A DNA stretch of 62,125 bases from Phycisphaerales bacterium (GTDB taxonomy: Bacteria > Planctomycetota > Phycisphaerae > Tepidisphaerales > Tepidisphaeraceae), in the NCBI GenBank assembly GCA_028291615.1, contig JAQGHM010000311.1, positions 1-62,125 of the forward strand, in the 5' to 3' direction. Both the position numbers and the translations under genes were made by a program. The notes below the pieces were generated by a model that was not told the origin of the DNA, did not search any database, and saw nothing but the letters and a program-made list of their open reading frames with translations. Below are positions 34,875-43,395 of this stretch, in pieces; positions within the stretch are counted from its first letter, which is position 1; each line of letters opens with the position of its first letter.

Positions 34875-35249
34875 ATGGACTTCCGACTCGCGATGACAAT
34901 CGGCCTGCTTGCTTCGCTGGTCACCGCCGCCACTACACGCGGTGAAGAAAAGACCCTCGTCCGCAAGCATTGGTTCGTCAGCGGCCAGGTCCAGGGCGTC
35001 AGCTTCCGCGCCTTCACCTACGAGGCCGCCACCGATCTCAAGCTTAAAGGCTGGGTGCGCAACCTGACGGATGGCCGGGTGGAGATCGTCGCCGAGGGAA
35101 GCGAAAAGGCGATCGACCAACTTCTGGAAAAGGTCAAGAAAGGGCCTCCCGCCAGCCGGGTCGATGGCGTGAAAGAAGGCAAAGTGGACGAGAAGGAAAA
35201 GCTCGCCGATCATTTCGAAATCCGCGACTCGGCGACGCCGCCGCCGTAA
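34875..35249 (+). CDS. Acylphosphatase with an export signal
   Basis: The 124-residue protein carries the acylphosphatase fold at residues 29-115: VSGQVQGVSFRAFTYEAA with phosphate-loop Arg45, then GWVRNLTDGRVEIVAEG with catalytic Asn63. Both essential residues are present, so hydrolysis of acyl phosphates is expected. Most acylphosphatases are cytoplasmic and about 90 residues long. This one has a hydrophobic N-terminal signal (MDFRLAMTIGLLASLVTAATT) and would act in the periplasm, where acyl phosphates are not expected. The ATG at 34875 has GAGG about eight bases upstream and is preferred to a TTG nine codons earlier. Confidence 0.88.
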   Translation: MDFRLAMTIGLLASLVTAATTRGEEKTLVRKHWFVSGQVQGVSFRAFTYEAATDLKLKGWVRNLTDGRVEIVAEGSEKAIDQLLEKVKKGPPASRVDGVKEGKVDEKEKLADHFEIRDSATPPP

Positions 35250-35277
35250 GCTGTGCGCGCCATAGTGCAATCAAGCC

Positions 35278-35847
35278 ATGCGCCGTCTCGTCCGCCAACT
35301 CTTCATGCTCTGCTCAGCGCTGTCGCTGCTCCTTTGCATGGCAGTCTGCGTTCTGTGGGTGCGAAGCTACCGCATGAGCGAGCAAATGAACTGGCGAAAC
35401 GCCGGTGGATGGCGATCAATTCGTTCGGCATCCGGCAACATGGAAATCGCCCTGCTCCTGGCCGATTGGTCGGATTCTCCTCACGAGTTTCGCGGGCCCC
35501 GATATGAGCGCGACATAGTCAACCCGCCTTTCAACTACCTGATGACCATGGGCGGCAACTGGGACGACGTGAACTCCGATTGGGAGTGGCGCGGCTTCGC
35601 GTGGCACCAGAAGCGAAACAGGCGCCGAGACACCCTGCACGCCGAAGGATACGTCCCCTTCTGGAGCGTCGCCGCCGCCGCGGCATTGCTGCCGCTCGGA
35701 TGGACAACCCTGCGATTGCGATCCAGCGTTCGCCGCCGCCGACTAATGGAACCAGGTCTTTGCCCCGCCTGCGGCTACGACCTCCGCGCGACGCCTGAGC
35801 GTTGCCCCGAGTGCGGGTTGCTTACGCAGCTTCGACCGGCGCCGTAA
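35278..35847 (+). CDS. Membrane protein with C-terminal zinc ribbon (CPACGYDLR type)
   Basis: The 189-residue protein has an N-terminal membrane segment (LFMLCSALSLLLCMAVCVLWV), a periplasmic region of about 90 residues, a second segment (FWSVAAAAALLPLGWTTLRL), a basic stretch (RSSVRRRRL) and a cytoplasmic zinc ribbon, CPACGYDLRATPERCPECG. This architecture recurs at 23431 and 48616 and is common in Phycisphaerae; its function is unknown. CATAGT lies 11 bases before the ATG. The last 26 bases overlap the convergent ABC exporter gene. Confidence 0.8.
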   Translation: MRRLVRQLFMLCSALSLLLCMAVCVLWVRSYRMSEQMNWRNAGGWRSIRSASGNMEIALLLADWSDSPHEFRGPRYERDIVNPPFNYLMTMGGNWDDVNSDWEWRGFAWHQKRNRRRDTLHAEGYVPFWSVAAAAALLPLGWTTLRLRSSVRRRRLMEPGLCPACGYDLRATPERCPECGLLTQLRPAP

Positions 35848-37969
35848 ACAACTGGCGCTCGTACAAATTCTTGTACGTCTCGCACGTCGCCAGCAGTTCC
35901 TCGTGCTTCCCTTGCCCGACGATCTGGCCTTTGTCCAGCACCACGATCGTGTCGGCGCTCAGGATCGTGCTGAAGCGGTGGGCGATTACGAAGGTCGTCC
36001 GCTCGTGCATCAGGCGCTCGATCGCCTGCTGGATCAGATGCTCCGATTCCGCGTCCACCTGGCTGGTCGCCTCGTCGAGAATCAGGATCGGCGTCTGCCG
36101 CAGGATGGCGCGGGCGATGCACAACCGCTGACGCTGGCCGCCGGATAATTGTGAACCGAGGCCTTCGAGCATCGTGTCGTAACCGTTGGGCTTTTCGCTG
36201 ATGAAATCGTGTGCGAACGCCTGCTTGGCTGCGGCGATAATCTCCTCGCGGTTCGCGCGCGGGAGGCCGTAGGCGATGTTCTGCGCGATCGTTCCCGGAA
36301 AGACGATCGGCTCCTGCGTCACGATCCCGATCTGCGACCGCAAACTCTTCAGCGTCACACTCGCCAGATCCACGCCATCGATCAAAATCCGCCCCGAATC
36401 AGGCGTATAAAACCGCGGCAACAACGCCAGCAGCGTCGTCTTCCCCGACCCGTTACGCCCCACCACCGCCACCGACTGCCCGCGCGGCACCGTCAGGTTC
36501 ACACTCCGCAGCGCTGGCGTCGGCGCACCCGGATACGTAAACGAGACCTCCTCAAACACCACCGACCGCGAGATCATCGGCAACTTGGTCAACTGGGTGC
36601 CGCCCACCACTGATTGCCGCGTCCCCAACTCCCGCGCTCTCTCCACCGGCACATCCAGCGTCTCAAAAATCCGCGCCGCCGCCGCATTCGATTTCTGTAG
36701 CGCGTTATTCACCTTGCTGAATTTCCGCAGCGATTCCCCAATCGCCATCAAGCACGCCATCAACCCAAAAAACGTCGTTGCATCCAGCGTATTCTTCACC
36801 CGCACCAGATACGCCGCGTATAGCACGATCGCCCCCACCACGATCAGCGTCAGCATCTCCAGAATCGGCGCGCTCATCGCATCGATCCGCGACATCTTCA
36901 GTTGCTCCGCCACCAGGCCGTTCATGATCCGGGTGTACCGCCGCCGCTCGTGCCGCTCCGCCCCCGCCGCCTTCACCACCCGGACTCCCGCCAGCGACGC
37001 ATCGAGTTGCCCGAGCATGGTCGCCGAAGATTGCAGCGCCTTGCGGCTCGCCCGCCTCATCTTTTTGCCGAACTTCTTGATGATCGCAAACATCAGGGGC
37101 CCGAAGAGCACGATGAACATCGTCAACTGCCAGTCGAACCAGAGCGCCAGCCCAAACGCAAACGCCGCCTTGATCGGCTCCTGAATCGTCTGCCCCAGCA
37201 CCGTCTTGAACCCATCCTGCAACCCCTGCGCGTCCTGCACCAGCCGCGACGTCACGTCGCTCGTCCCCTTCATCCCGAAAAATCCGATCGGAATGTGCAG
37301 CACGTGATCGTAAAGCTTCCGGCGGATGTCGTTCACTGCGAGGATCGCCGCCTTGTCCGAAAAATACTCCTGGTAGAACCGCACGAAGTTCCCCAGCAGC
37401 GCCAGCGCAAACATCACCCCGAAGATCGCTGCGATCGCCTTCACCGGATGGTGTGGCAGCAAATTGCAGCCCCGGTAGAACGCGCCGTAATACCATTCCA
37501 TCGTCGGCAGCGTCACGCGAACGTCCCCCCCCTGCTCCGGATGCGCTGGACGCTGCATGGTCACCGTCGCGGTCGTCGTCGCGGGATCCGCCAGCATCGC
37601 CAGCGTCTTCTCCGTGTCACCGCCACCCGTGAGCAGATCCCCTTGCTTCAATCCCGCCTTCCCGCCCGGGCCGTCATGATGCACGTGATCGACCAACACC
37701 TTATCCGGCGTATCGGCCAGCTTAATTTCCAGGCGCTTCTCCGCAATCAACCGCCCCGACCACGTCTGCACCGTCTCACCGTTCATCAGCACCCGCAGGA
37801 TGGGCAGCATGGCGGAGAGCCCACCGGTGAATGTCAACCCCACCAGCACCGCGCACCCGATCGAGATGGCGACCAGCCGCCGGTGCGGCGCGAGGTATCG
37901 CAACGCCCGCCAGAAGTAGGCGACGGACTGATCTCGTTTTTCTCGTTTGGGACGCTCTGAATCACTCAT
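35822..37969 (-). CDS. MsbA-like ABC exporter with a PDZ-like insertion
   Basis: The 715-residue fused permease/ATPase is of the lipid/multidrug exporter type. TM1 is at about 33-62. Instead of a short loop, an insertion of about 95 residues (about 70-165) follows, with HVHHDGPGGKAGLKQGDLL and TVTMQRPAH, matching the carboxylate-loop and second-strand features of a PDZ domain. TM2 starts near KAIAAIFGVMFALALLG. The ATPase has Walker A GRNGSGKTT, signature LSGGQRQRLCIARAIL, Walker B ILILDEATS and switch His in VIAHRFS. The extra domain should face the periplasm and could bind a partner or substrate. A typical substrate would be lipid A or another lipid, which is unproven here. Confidence 0.92.
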   Translation of the reverse strand: MSDSERPKREKRDQSVAYFWRALRYLAPHRRLVAISIGCAVLVGLTFTGGLSAMLPILRVLMNGETVQTWSGRLIAEKRLEIKLADTPDKVLVDHVHHDGPGGKAGLKQGDLLTGGGDTEKTLAMLADPATTTATVTMQRPAHPEQGGDVRVTLPTMEWYYGAFYRGCNLLPHHPVKAIAAIFGVMFALALLGNFVRFYQEYFSDKAAILAVNDIRRKLYDHVLHIPIGFFGMKGTSDVTSRLVQDAQGLQDGFKTVLGQTIQEPIKAAFAFGLALWFDWQLTMFIVLFGPLMFAIIKKFGKKMRRASRKALQSSATMLGQLDASLAGVRVVKAAGAERHERRRYTRIMNGLVAEQLKMSRIDAMSAPILEMLTLIVVGAIVLYAAYLVRVKNTLDATTFFGLMACLMAIGESLRKFSKVNNALQKSNAAAARIFETLDVPVERARELGTRQSVVGGTQLTKLPMISRSVVFEEVSFTYPGAPTPALRSVNLTVPRGQSVAVVGRNGSGKTTLLALLPRFYTPDSGRILIDGVDLASVTLKSLRSQIGIVTQEPIVFPGTIAQNIAYGLPRANREEIIAAAKQAFAHDFISEKPNGYDTMLEGLGSQLSGGQRQRLCIARAILRQTPILILDEATSQVDAESEHLIQQAIERLMHERTTFVIAHRFSTILSADTIVVLDKGQIVGQGKHEELLATCETYKNLYERQLFTAPVEAA

Positions 37970-38075
37970 GCGGGGACAATTCCGTGGACGATAAAGGGGT
38001 TATCGGACGATCGAAACGCCGAAGTATAGCGTTTGTCTTGAACCGCGGTAGTAACTACATTCCTGAACCCCAATT

Positions 38076-39218
38076 ATGATCCCCATCCCCCTTTCCCGTC
38101 CTGACATCACCCAGCGCGAAATCGACGCTGTGGTGGATGTCCTCCACACCGACACCCTCTCGATCGGGCCCAAGGCTGTCGAATTCGAGCAGCAGTGCGC
38201 CAAGCTCGCCGGGCGCCGGCACGCGATCGCAGTCTCGTCCGGCACGGCAGGCCTCCACTGCGCCATGCTCGCCGCGGGCTTCAAGCCGGGCGACGAGATC
38301 ATTACCACGCCCTTCTCCTTCGTCGCCAGCGCCAACTGCATCCTCTACGTCGACGCGAAGCCCGTCTTCGTCGATATCGACCCCATCACCCTCAACCTCG
38401 ACCTCGACAAGGTCAACGCCGCCATCACGCCGAAAACCCGCGGCATCGTCGGCGTCGAAGTCTTCGGCCACCCTGGCGGCATGCCGGAACTCGAGCAAAT
38501 CGCCCAGCGACACGACCTGGTCCTGATCGAAGACGCCTGCGAAGGCTTCGGCGGTCACGCCGGCAAACGCGCCATCGGCTCCTTCGGCCGCGCCGGGGTC
38601 TTCGCGTTCTACCCCAACAAACAGATCACCACCGGCGAAGGGGGCATGATCGTCACCGACGACGACGCCTTCGCCGCCACCTGCCGCTCCCTCCGTAACC
38701 AGGGCCGCGACGGCATGGCCTGGCTCGCCCACCAGCGCCTGGGCTACAACTATCGCCTCTCGGAGATCAGCGCTGCGTTGGGCGTCGCGCAGATGCACCG
38801 CCTGGAAGAAATCCTCGAAGGCCGCCGCCGCGTTGCCCACCACTACATGGACCGCCTGATGACTAGCCGGTTCGTCACCCTGCCCACCCTCACCACCGAT
38901 GACGTCATGAGCTGGTTCGTCTTCGTCGTCCGCCTCAGCGACCTCTTCGCCCCCGGCGACCGCGACGCCGTCATGAACATGCTCCGCGAGCAGGGCATCG
39001 GCTGTAACAACTACTTTCCCCCCATCCACCTCCAGCCGTACATGGTCGAAAAATTCGGCTACAAGACGGGTGATTTCCCCGTCTGCGAGTACGTCTCGGC
39101 CCGCACCCTGGCCCTTCCCTTTTTCAGCCGCATGAGCGGGAAACAGGTCGATCGCGTCTGCTCGACCCTCGAAAAAACGCTGGAAAAGCTGCTGGTGGGT
39201 CGAAAGGGCCGCTTCTGA
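38076..39218 (+). CDS. DegT/DnrJ/EryC1/StrS-family aminotransferase
   Basis: The 380-residue PLP enzyme is of the sugar aminotransferase family that makes amino sugars for glycans or antibiotics. It shows IAVSSGTAGLHCAMLAAGFKPGDE, the PLP-contacting Asp in LIEDACEGFGG, and Schiff-base Lys about 186 in FYPNKQITTGEGG. YNYRLSEISAALGVAQ and a late CNNYFPPIHLQPYM complete the family pattern. The product is likely an amino-sugar nucleotide for surface polysaccharide, as in other members. No sugar-nucleotide biosynthesis genes are adjacent. It is divergent from the ABC exporter. Confidence 0.93.
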   Translation: MIPIPLSRPDITQREIDAVVDVLHTDTLSIGPKAVEFEQQCAKLAGRRHAIAVSSGTAGLHCAMLAAGFKPGDEIITTPFSFVASANCILYVDAKPVFVDIDPITLNLDLDKVNAAITPKTRGIVGVEVFGHPGGMPELEQIAQRHDLVLIEDACEGFGGHAGKRAIGSFGRAGVFAFYPNKQITTGEGGMIVTDDDAFAATCRSLRNQGRDGMAWLAHQRLGYNYRLSEISAALGVAQMHRLEEILEGRRRVAHHYMDRLMTSRFVTLPTLTTDDVMSWFVFVVRLSDLFAPGDRDAVMNMLREQGIGCNNYFPPIHLQPYMVEKFGYKTGDFPVCEYVSARTLALPFFSRMSGKQVDRVCSTLEKTLEKLLVGRKGRF

Positions 39219-39319
39219 AAAACCGTAGCGGCAGAATTCTTCAAATCCTGCTGCTGACCGGCCGATAGTCCGGATAAGTCGTATCGGGTCGGAAGTTCAA
39301 TTTGGCTAGGGGCGCGTTT

Positions 39320-39736
39320 ATGCAGATACCGGCGCAACATTTCGCCGAGGTGGTCGAATCGTTCAAGGCAATCGAGGCAAGCAGCAATGCCAGCGACAAG
39401 CGGCGCTTCTCGCGCTTCACGGTCGTCGCCAAGGTGCAGGTGCTCGCCCACGGCAGCGGCCGCACCTATGCCGCCCTGACGCGCGATGTCTCCCTCGAAG
39501 GCCTGGGCCTCATGCAATCCGTTTCGATGAAGCAGGGGGAACAGTTCTCGGTCGCCCTCTCCCGCTTAAAAGGCGGCCCCCTCATCGCCCTCTGCACCGT
39601 GATGCACGCCCGCGAGCTCGCCGAAGGAATCTGGGGCATCGGCGCCCATTACATCTCGGTGACAGCGCAGGATCCGAACGCGAAAAAGACCGACCCGAAC
39701 GAGGCCAAACGCATCGCCGATAAGATGCTCGATTGA
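39320..39736 (+). CDS. PilZ-domain protein
   Basis: The 138-residue protein has a helical lead-in (FAEVVESFKAIEASSN) and then a PilZ domain with the c-di-GMP motif RRFSRF (RxxxR) and TRDVSLEGLGLM (D/NxSxxG). Both halves of the ligand site are intact, so c-di-GMP binding is likely. Output could be motility, adhesion or polysaccharide control. The ATG at 39320 is preferred over a TTG six codons earlier because AGGGG lies about eight bases before it. Confidence 0.85.
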   Translation: MQIPAQHFAEVVESFKAIEASSNASDKRRFSRFTVVAKVQVLAHGSGRTYAALTRDVSLEGLGLMQSVSMKQGEQFSVALSRLKGGPLIALCTVMHARELAEGIWGIGAHYISVTAQDPNAKKTDPNEAKRIADKMLD

Positions 39737-39782
39737 CCAAGACACATCTAAAACGTTTCGCGCGGGAATGGATACTACATCC

Positions 39783-41045
39783 ATGACCCCGACCCGCGAA
39801 CCCGTCGCCGTCCTCCCCTATTCCTCGCCCGAACCCGGCGGCAACAACGGCAAATGGCTCGTCCTCTTCGCCGCCTTCCTTGGGTGGATGTTCGACGGTC
39901 TGGAGATGGGCATCTTCCCACAGATTTCCCGCCCCGCCATGAGCGAGCTCCTGCCTCGCGCCACCGAGGGAGATATCGCCTGGTGGAACCAGTTCATCGC
40001 CGCGATGTTCCTCTGGGGCGCAGCCGTCGGCGGACTCCTCTTCGGCTGGCTTGGTGACCGGATTGGCCGCGTCAAGGCGATGTCCATCTCGATCCTCATC
40101 TACTCCCTCTTCACCGGCCTCCTCTACTTTGCCGCCTCCCCCCACTACATCGCCGGCATGCGCTTCGTCGCCGCCATCGGCATGGGCGGCGAATGGGCAT
40201 TAGGCGTTGCATTGGTCATGGAAGTGTGGGACGCCAAACACCGCCCCTTCCTCGCGGGCCTTATCGGCGCAGCCTCCAACGTCGGCTTCGTCATGATCAG
40301 CGCGCTGGCCGCCTTCATCAAGATCGACCAGTCCAACTGGCGCTACATCGTCCTTGCCGGCGCAGCCCCCGCGCTCCTTACCTTCATCATCCAGATCTTC
40401 GTCCCCGAATCGCACAAGTGGAAGGAATCCCAGAAAGTCGCACCGTCCAAACCGATCCAGGAACTGTTCGCCAATCCCACGCTCCTGATCACCACCCTCC
40501 TGGCCATCTGCTTCGCTTCGGTTGCCCTGCTGGGCACGTGGGGCGCAGTGCAGAACGTGCCGCCCTGGACCGGCAAGATGGCGCACAGGACGGCCTCCTC
40601 CAGCGGCATTGCCGGCATCGTCCTGGGTCTGGGCGCGATCGTCGGCTGCCTCGCCGCCCCGCTGATCGCCGCGGCCCTCAACCGGCGCATCGCCTACTTC
40701 CTGCTCTGCCTGGGATCGCTCATCTCCTGCCAGGTACTCTTCCGTTACTTCGACGACTACACCTCGGGCTTCCTCGTGATGACCTTTATCGTTGGCGGCG
40801 TGACCGCGGCCTTCTACGGCTGGCTCCCCCTCTACCTCCCCGAGCTCTTCCCCACCCGCGTCCGCGCCACCGCCCAGGGCGTCGCCTTCAACTTTGGCCG
40901 CATCGCCGCCGGCATCGGCGCCATCACCGGCGCTTTAGGCAAGAACTTCGCGCAGATCGGCATCTACGTCTCGCTGATCTACATCGTCGGTATGGCCATC
41001 ATCTGGCTCGCCCCCGAAACCAGGGGGAAACCGCTGCCCGAATGA
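39783..41045 (+). CDS. Major facilitator superfamily transporter (metabolite:H+ symporter type)
   Basis: The 420-residue protein has 12 membrane segments and the MFS loop motif GWLGDRIGRVKAM between segments 2 and 3. RFVAAIGMGGEWALGVALVMEVW marks segment 4-5, a pattern of the aromatic-acid/sialic-acid symporter families, and GWLPLYLPELFPTRVRATAQG precedes segment 11. The substrate is probably an organic anion. GATACT at 39771-39776 lies six bases before the ATG at 39783, so this start fits the leaderless pattern. An in-frame ATG at 39768 lies just before that box. Confidence 0.88.
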   Translation: MTPTREPVAVLPYSSPEPGGNNGKWLVLFAAFLGWMFDGLEMGIFPQISRPAMSELLPRATEGDIAWWNQFIAAMFLWGAAVGGLLFGWLGDRIGRVKAMSISILIYSLFTGLLYFAASPHYIAGMRFVAAIGMGGEWALGVALVMEVWDAKHRPFLAGLIGAASNVGFVMISALAAFIKIDQSNWRYIVLAGAAPALLTFIIQIFVPESHKWKESQKVAPSKPIQELFANPTLLITTLLAICFASVALLGTWGAVQNVPPWTGKMAHRTASSSGIAGIVLGLGAIVGCLAAPLIAAALNRRIAYFLLCLGSLISCQVLFRYFDDYTSGFLVMTFIVGGVTAAFYGWLPLYLPELFPTRVRATAQGVAFNFGRIAAGIGAITGALGKNFAQIGIYVSLIYIVGMAIIWLAPETRGKPLPE

Positions 41046-41189
41046 TCGACCCCTACAAAAACATGCAACTTTGTGCCGCCATTACGGTACAATAAAAGTC
41101 GGCGGAGCATCGTTTGAATCCTCAGGATGGCAATCCATAAACTCTAACGCGAACTCCCCCATTCCCCGCGAACGTCGATCGAGGAGCTT

Positions 41190-42194
41190 ATGCGCCTGAG
41201 ACTCTCACTGCTCTGCCTGCCGCTCCTCCTCACCTCCCTAGTTTGGGCGCAAACCGCAGCCCTCAAGCCCACACCCACCACCAGGCCCGTCCTCCTTAAA
41301 CCTTCCCCGGATAACCTCGCCGATCTTCGCGCCCTCCAGACCCAGGTTGAAGCCGTCGTCAGCAAGGTCACGCCCGCCGTCGTCGGCCTGCGCGTCGAGC
41401 GCGGCCAGGGGAGCGGCGTCATCATTAGTGATGACGGTTACGTTCTCACCGCCGGTCATGTCGCCAGCAAACCCAACATCGACGTCCGCGTCGTCCTCGC
41501 CGACGGCAAGACGGTCAGGGGCAAGACGCTGGGAGTCAACCACGCGATCGACAGCGGCCTGATCAAAATTACCGACCCGCCCCCCGGCGGGGGCAAGTGG
41601 CCGTTCGTTCAGATGGGCTTCTCCGGCCAACTTTACAAAGCCCAGTGGTGCATCGCGCTGGGTCACCCCGGCGGGTTTAAGCTCGGCCGCAGCGCCCCGC
41701 TCCGCCTCGGTCGCATCCTCGACACCCGGGGCACCTTCATCCGCACCGATTGCACGCTGGTCGGTGGCGACTCGGGCGGGCCGCTGTTCGATCTCGACGG
41801 AAAAGTCGTCGGCATCCACAGCCGCATCGGCTCCACCGTCAACGACAACCTCCACGTCCCGGTTGACACCTTCCGCGATACCTGGGAACGCCTGGCTAAG
41901 GGTGAGGAGTGGGGCGAGCCGATGTTCCGCGCCAAACCGTACTTCGGCATCGAAGAAGACGACATGGCGACCAACTGCCGGATCGGCGACGTCTTCCCCG
42001 GTTCTCCCGCCGAAAAGGCCGGCCTCACGACCGGCGACGTCATCACCTCCTTCGGCGGACAGAAGGTCGAGAACTTCAGCGCGCTCGTGCTCCTGCTCGC
42101 CGGGCGCAAGGTCGGAGAAGAAGTCACCGTCCAGATCCTGCGCGACGACAAGCCGATCACGGTCAAGGTCGTCATCGCCGCTCGCCCTCGTTAA
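41190..42194 (+). CDS. Secreted HtrA/Do-like serine protease with one PDZ domain
   Basis: The 334-residue protein has a signal peptide (MRLRLSLLCLPLLLTSLVWA), a trypsin-like domain and one PDZ domain (about 250-330). The catalytic triad is visible: His90 in VLTAGHVAS, Asp121 in AIDSGLIKI and Ser195 in GGDSGGPLFD. The PDZ part contains VFPGSPAEKAGLTTGDVITSFGG. HtrA proteases degrade or refold damaged envelope proteins. GAGGAG three bases before the ATG gives a strong ribosome site. The gene is 36 bases upstream of a degenerate relative, so the two are probably co-transcribed. Confidence 0.92.
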   Translation: MRLRLSLLCLPLLLTSLVWAQTAALKPTPTTRPVLLKPSPDNLADLRALQTQVEAVVSKVTPAVVGLRVERGQGSGVIISDDGYVLTAGHVASKPNIDVRVVLADGKTVRGKTLGVNHAIDSGLIKITDPPPGGGKWPFVQMGFSGQLYKAQWCIALGHPGGFKLGRSAPLRLGRILDTRGTFIRTDCTLVGGDSGGPLFDLDGKVVGIHSRIGSTVNDNLHVPVDTFRDTWERLAKGEEWGEPMFRAKPYFGIEEDDMATNCRIGDVFPGSPAEKAGLTTGDVITSFGGQKVENFSALVLLLAGRKVGEEVTVQILRDDKPITVKVVIAARPR

Positions 42195-42230
42195 ACCAGC
42201 CGTTAACCGATCGCTCTCGTAGAAAGAGTC

Positions 42231-43391
42231 ATGAACGCTCACTTGATCCGACACCATTGCCGCACGCAGCTCGCGCGACTCGTCGTCATCGTGGCCTGCA
42301 TTGTGTCTTCGCTCAGCGCGTCTGCACAACAGCAGCAACGACAACGCTCCCGCGGACAGGTCAACCCCGATGATAAGACCACCGGCTTCAAGGAAAACCC
42401 GCGCATGCTCGCGGCCTTCAACGAGGTGGTCGCCGCGCCAAGCCGCAGCGTCGTCCGCGTTCGCTGCGACGGCAAGGACGTCGCGCTGGGCACCGTCGTC
42501 GGCGCTGACGGCTGGATCATCACCAAGTACAGCGAGCTCACGGCCGGCGTCGCCCCCATCGTGGTCATGAAGGACGGCCGCACGCTCCTCGCCAAAGTCA
42601 TCGGCGTCGAAAATCGCTACGATCTGGCGATGCTGAAGGTCGATACCAAGAATCTCATTCCCGTGCAGTGGGGCGAGAGCAAGGCCGCCATCGTCGGCGA
42701 ACTGCTCGCTTCCCCCGGCGTCGGCGTCGAGCCAGTCGCCGTCGGCGTGCTCAGCGTCGCCGCCCGCGCCGTCAAGTCGCGCGACCTCGGCCACCCGCCA
42801 CCACCCGCCAACGCCGGGTACCTCGGCGTCGGTCTCGACGAAGGGGAGGGCGGCGCGCGTGTCGCCGAAGTCATGGTCAACAGCGCCGCCGACAAGGCCG
42901 GCCTCCGCGTCAACGACGTCGTCACCCTCATCGCCGACACCCCGATCATCGACAGCGAGACGATGGTCAACACGATCCGCAACCACAGGCCCGGTGACGC
43001 CGTCCCCATCAAGGTCATGCGCGAAGGAAAAGAACTCGATCTCAAAGCCACGCTCGGCAAGCGCCCGCCCGATCCCGGCCTGCTCCGCCGCGAGTATCAG
43101 AACCACCTCGGCAGCGCCCTCTCCGAGCGCCGCACCGGATTTCCCCAGATCCTCCAGCACGACATGATCCTTCGCCCGGACAACTGCGGCGGCCCCGTTG
43201 TCGATCTCGACGGCAAGGCGATCGGCATCAACATCGCCCGCGCCGGCCGAGTCGAAAGCTACGCGATCCCCGCTGAGGCCGTCCGCGCCCTCATCGACGA
43301 TCTCAAGAGCGGCAAGCTCACCGCCGCGACGACGCAACCGACCAGTTCCACAACCAAACCCGCCCCCACCACCACGATGCCCGCAAAATGA
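42231..43391 (+). CDS. Degenerate HtrA-like protein with PDZ inserted inside the protease fold
   Basis: The 386-residue secreted protein has a signal peptide ending near SASA-QQQQ. Residues 65-185 match the first part of an HtrA protease: GWIITKYSELT where GWIVTNNHVV is usual, and RYDLAMLKV with Asp131. A PDZ domain then intervenes (about 196-276, VNSAADKAGLRVNDVVTLI). Only after it comes the nucleophile segment LRPDNCGGPVVDLDGKAIGIN, with the helix AIPAEAVRALIDDL. Ser101 replaces the catalytic His and Cys319 replaces Ser, so ordinary proteolysis is unlikely. It is probably a regulatory or binding partner of the active protease just upstream. Confidence 0.82.
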   Translation: MNAHLIRHHCRTQLARLVVIVACIVSSLSASAQQQQRQRSRGQVNPDDKTTGFKENPRMLAAFNEVVAAPSRSVVRVRCDGKDVALGTVVGADGWIITKYSELTAGVAPIVVMKDGRTLLAKVIGVENRYDLAMLKVDTKNLIPVQWGESKAAIVGELLASPGVGVEPVAVGVLSVAARAVKSRDLGHPPPPANAGYLGVGLDEGEGGARVAEVMVNSAADKAGLRVNDVVTLIADTPIIDSETMVNTIRNHRPGDAVPIKVMREGKELDLKATLGKRPPDPGLLRREYQNHLGSALSERRTGFPQILQHDMILRPDNCGGPVVDLDGKAIGINIARAGRVESYAIPAEAVRALIDDLKSGKLTAATTQPTSSTTKPAPTTTMPAK

Positions 43392-43395
43392 CCCC

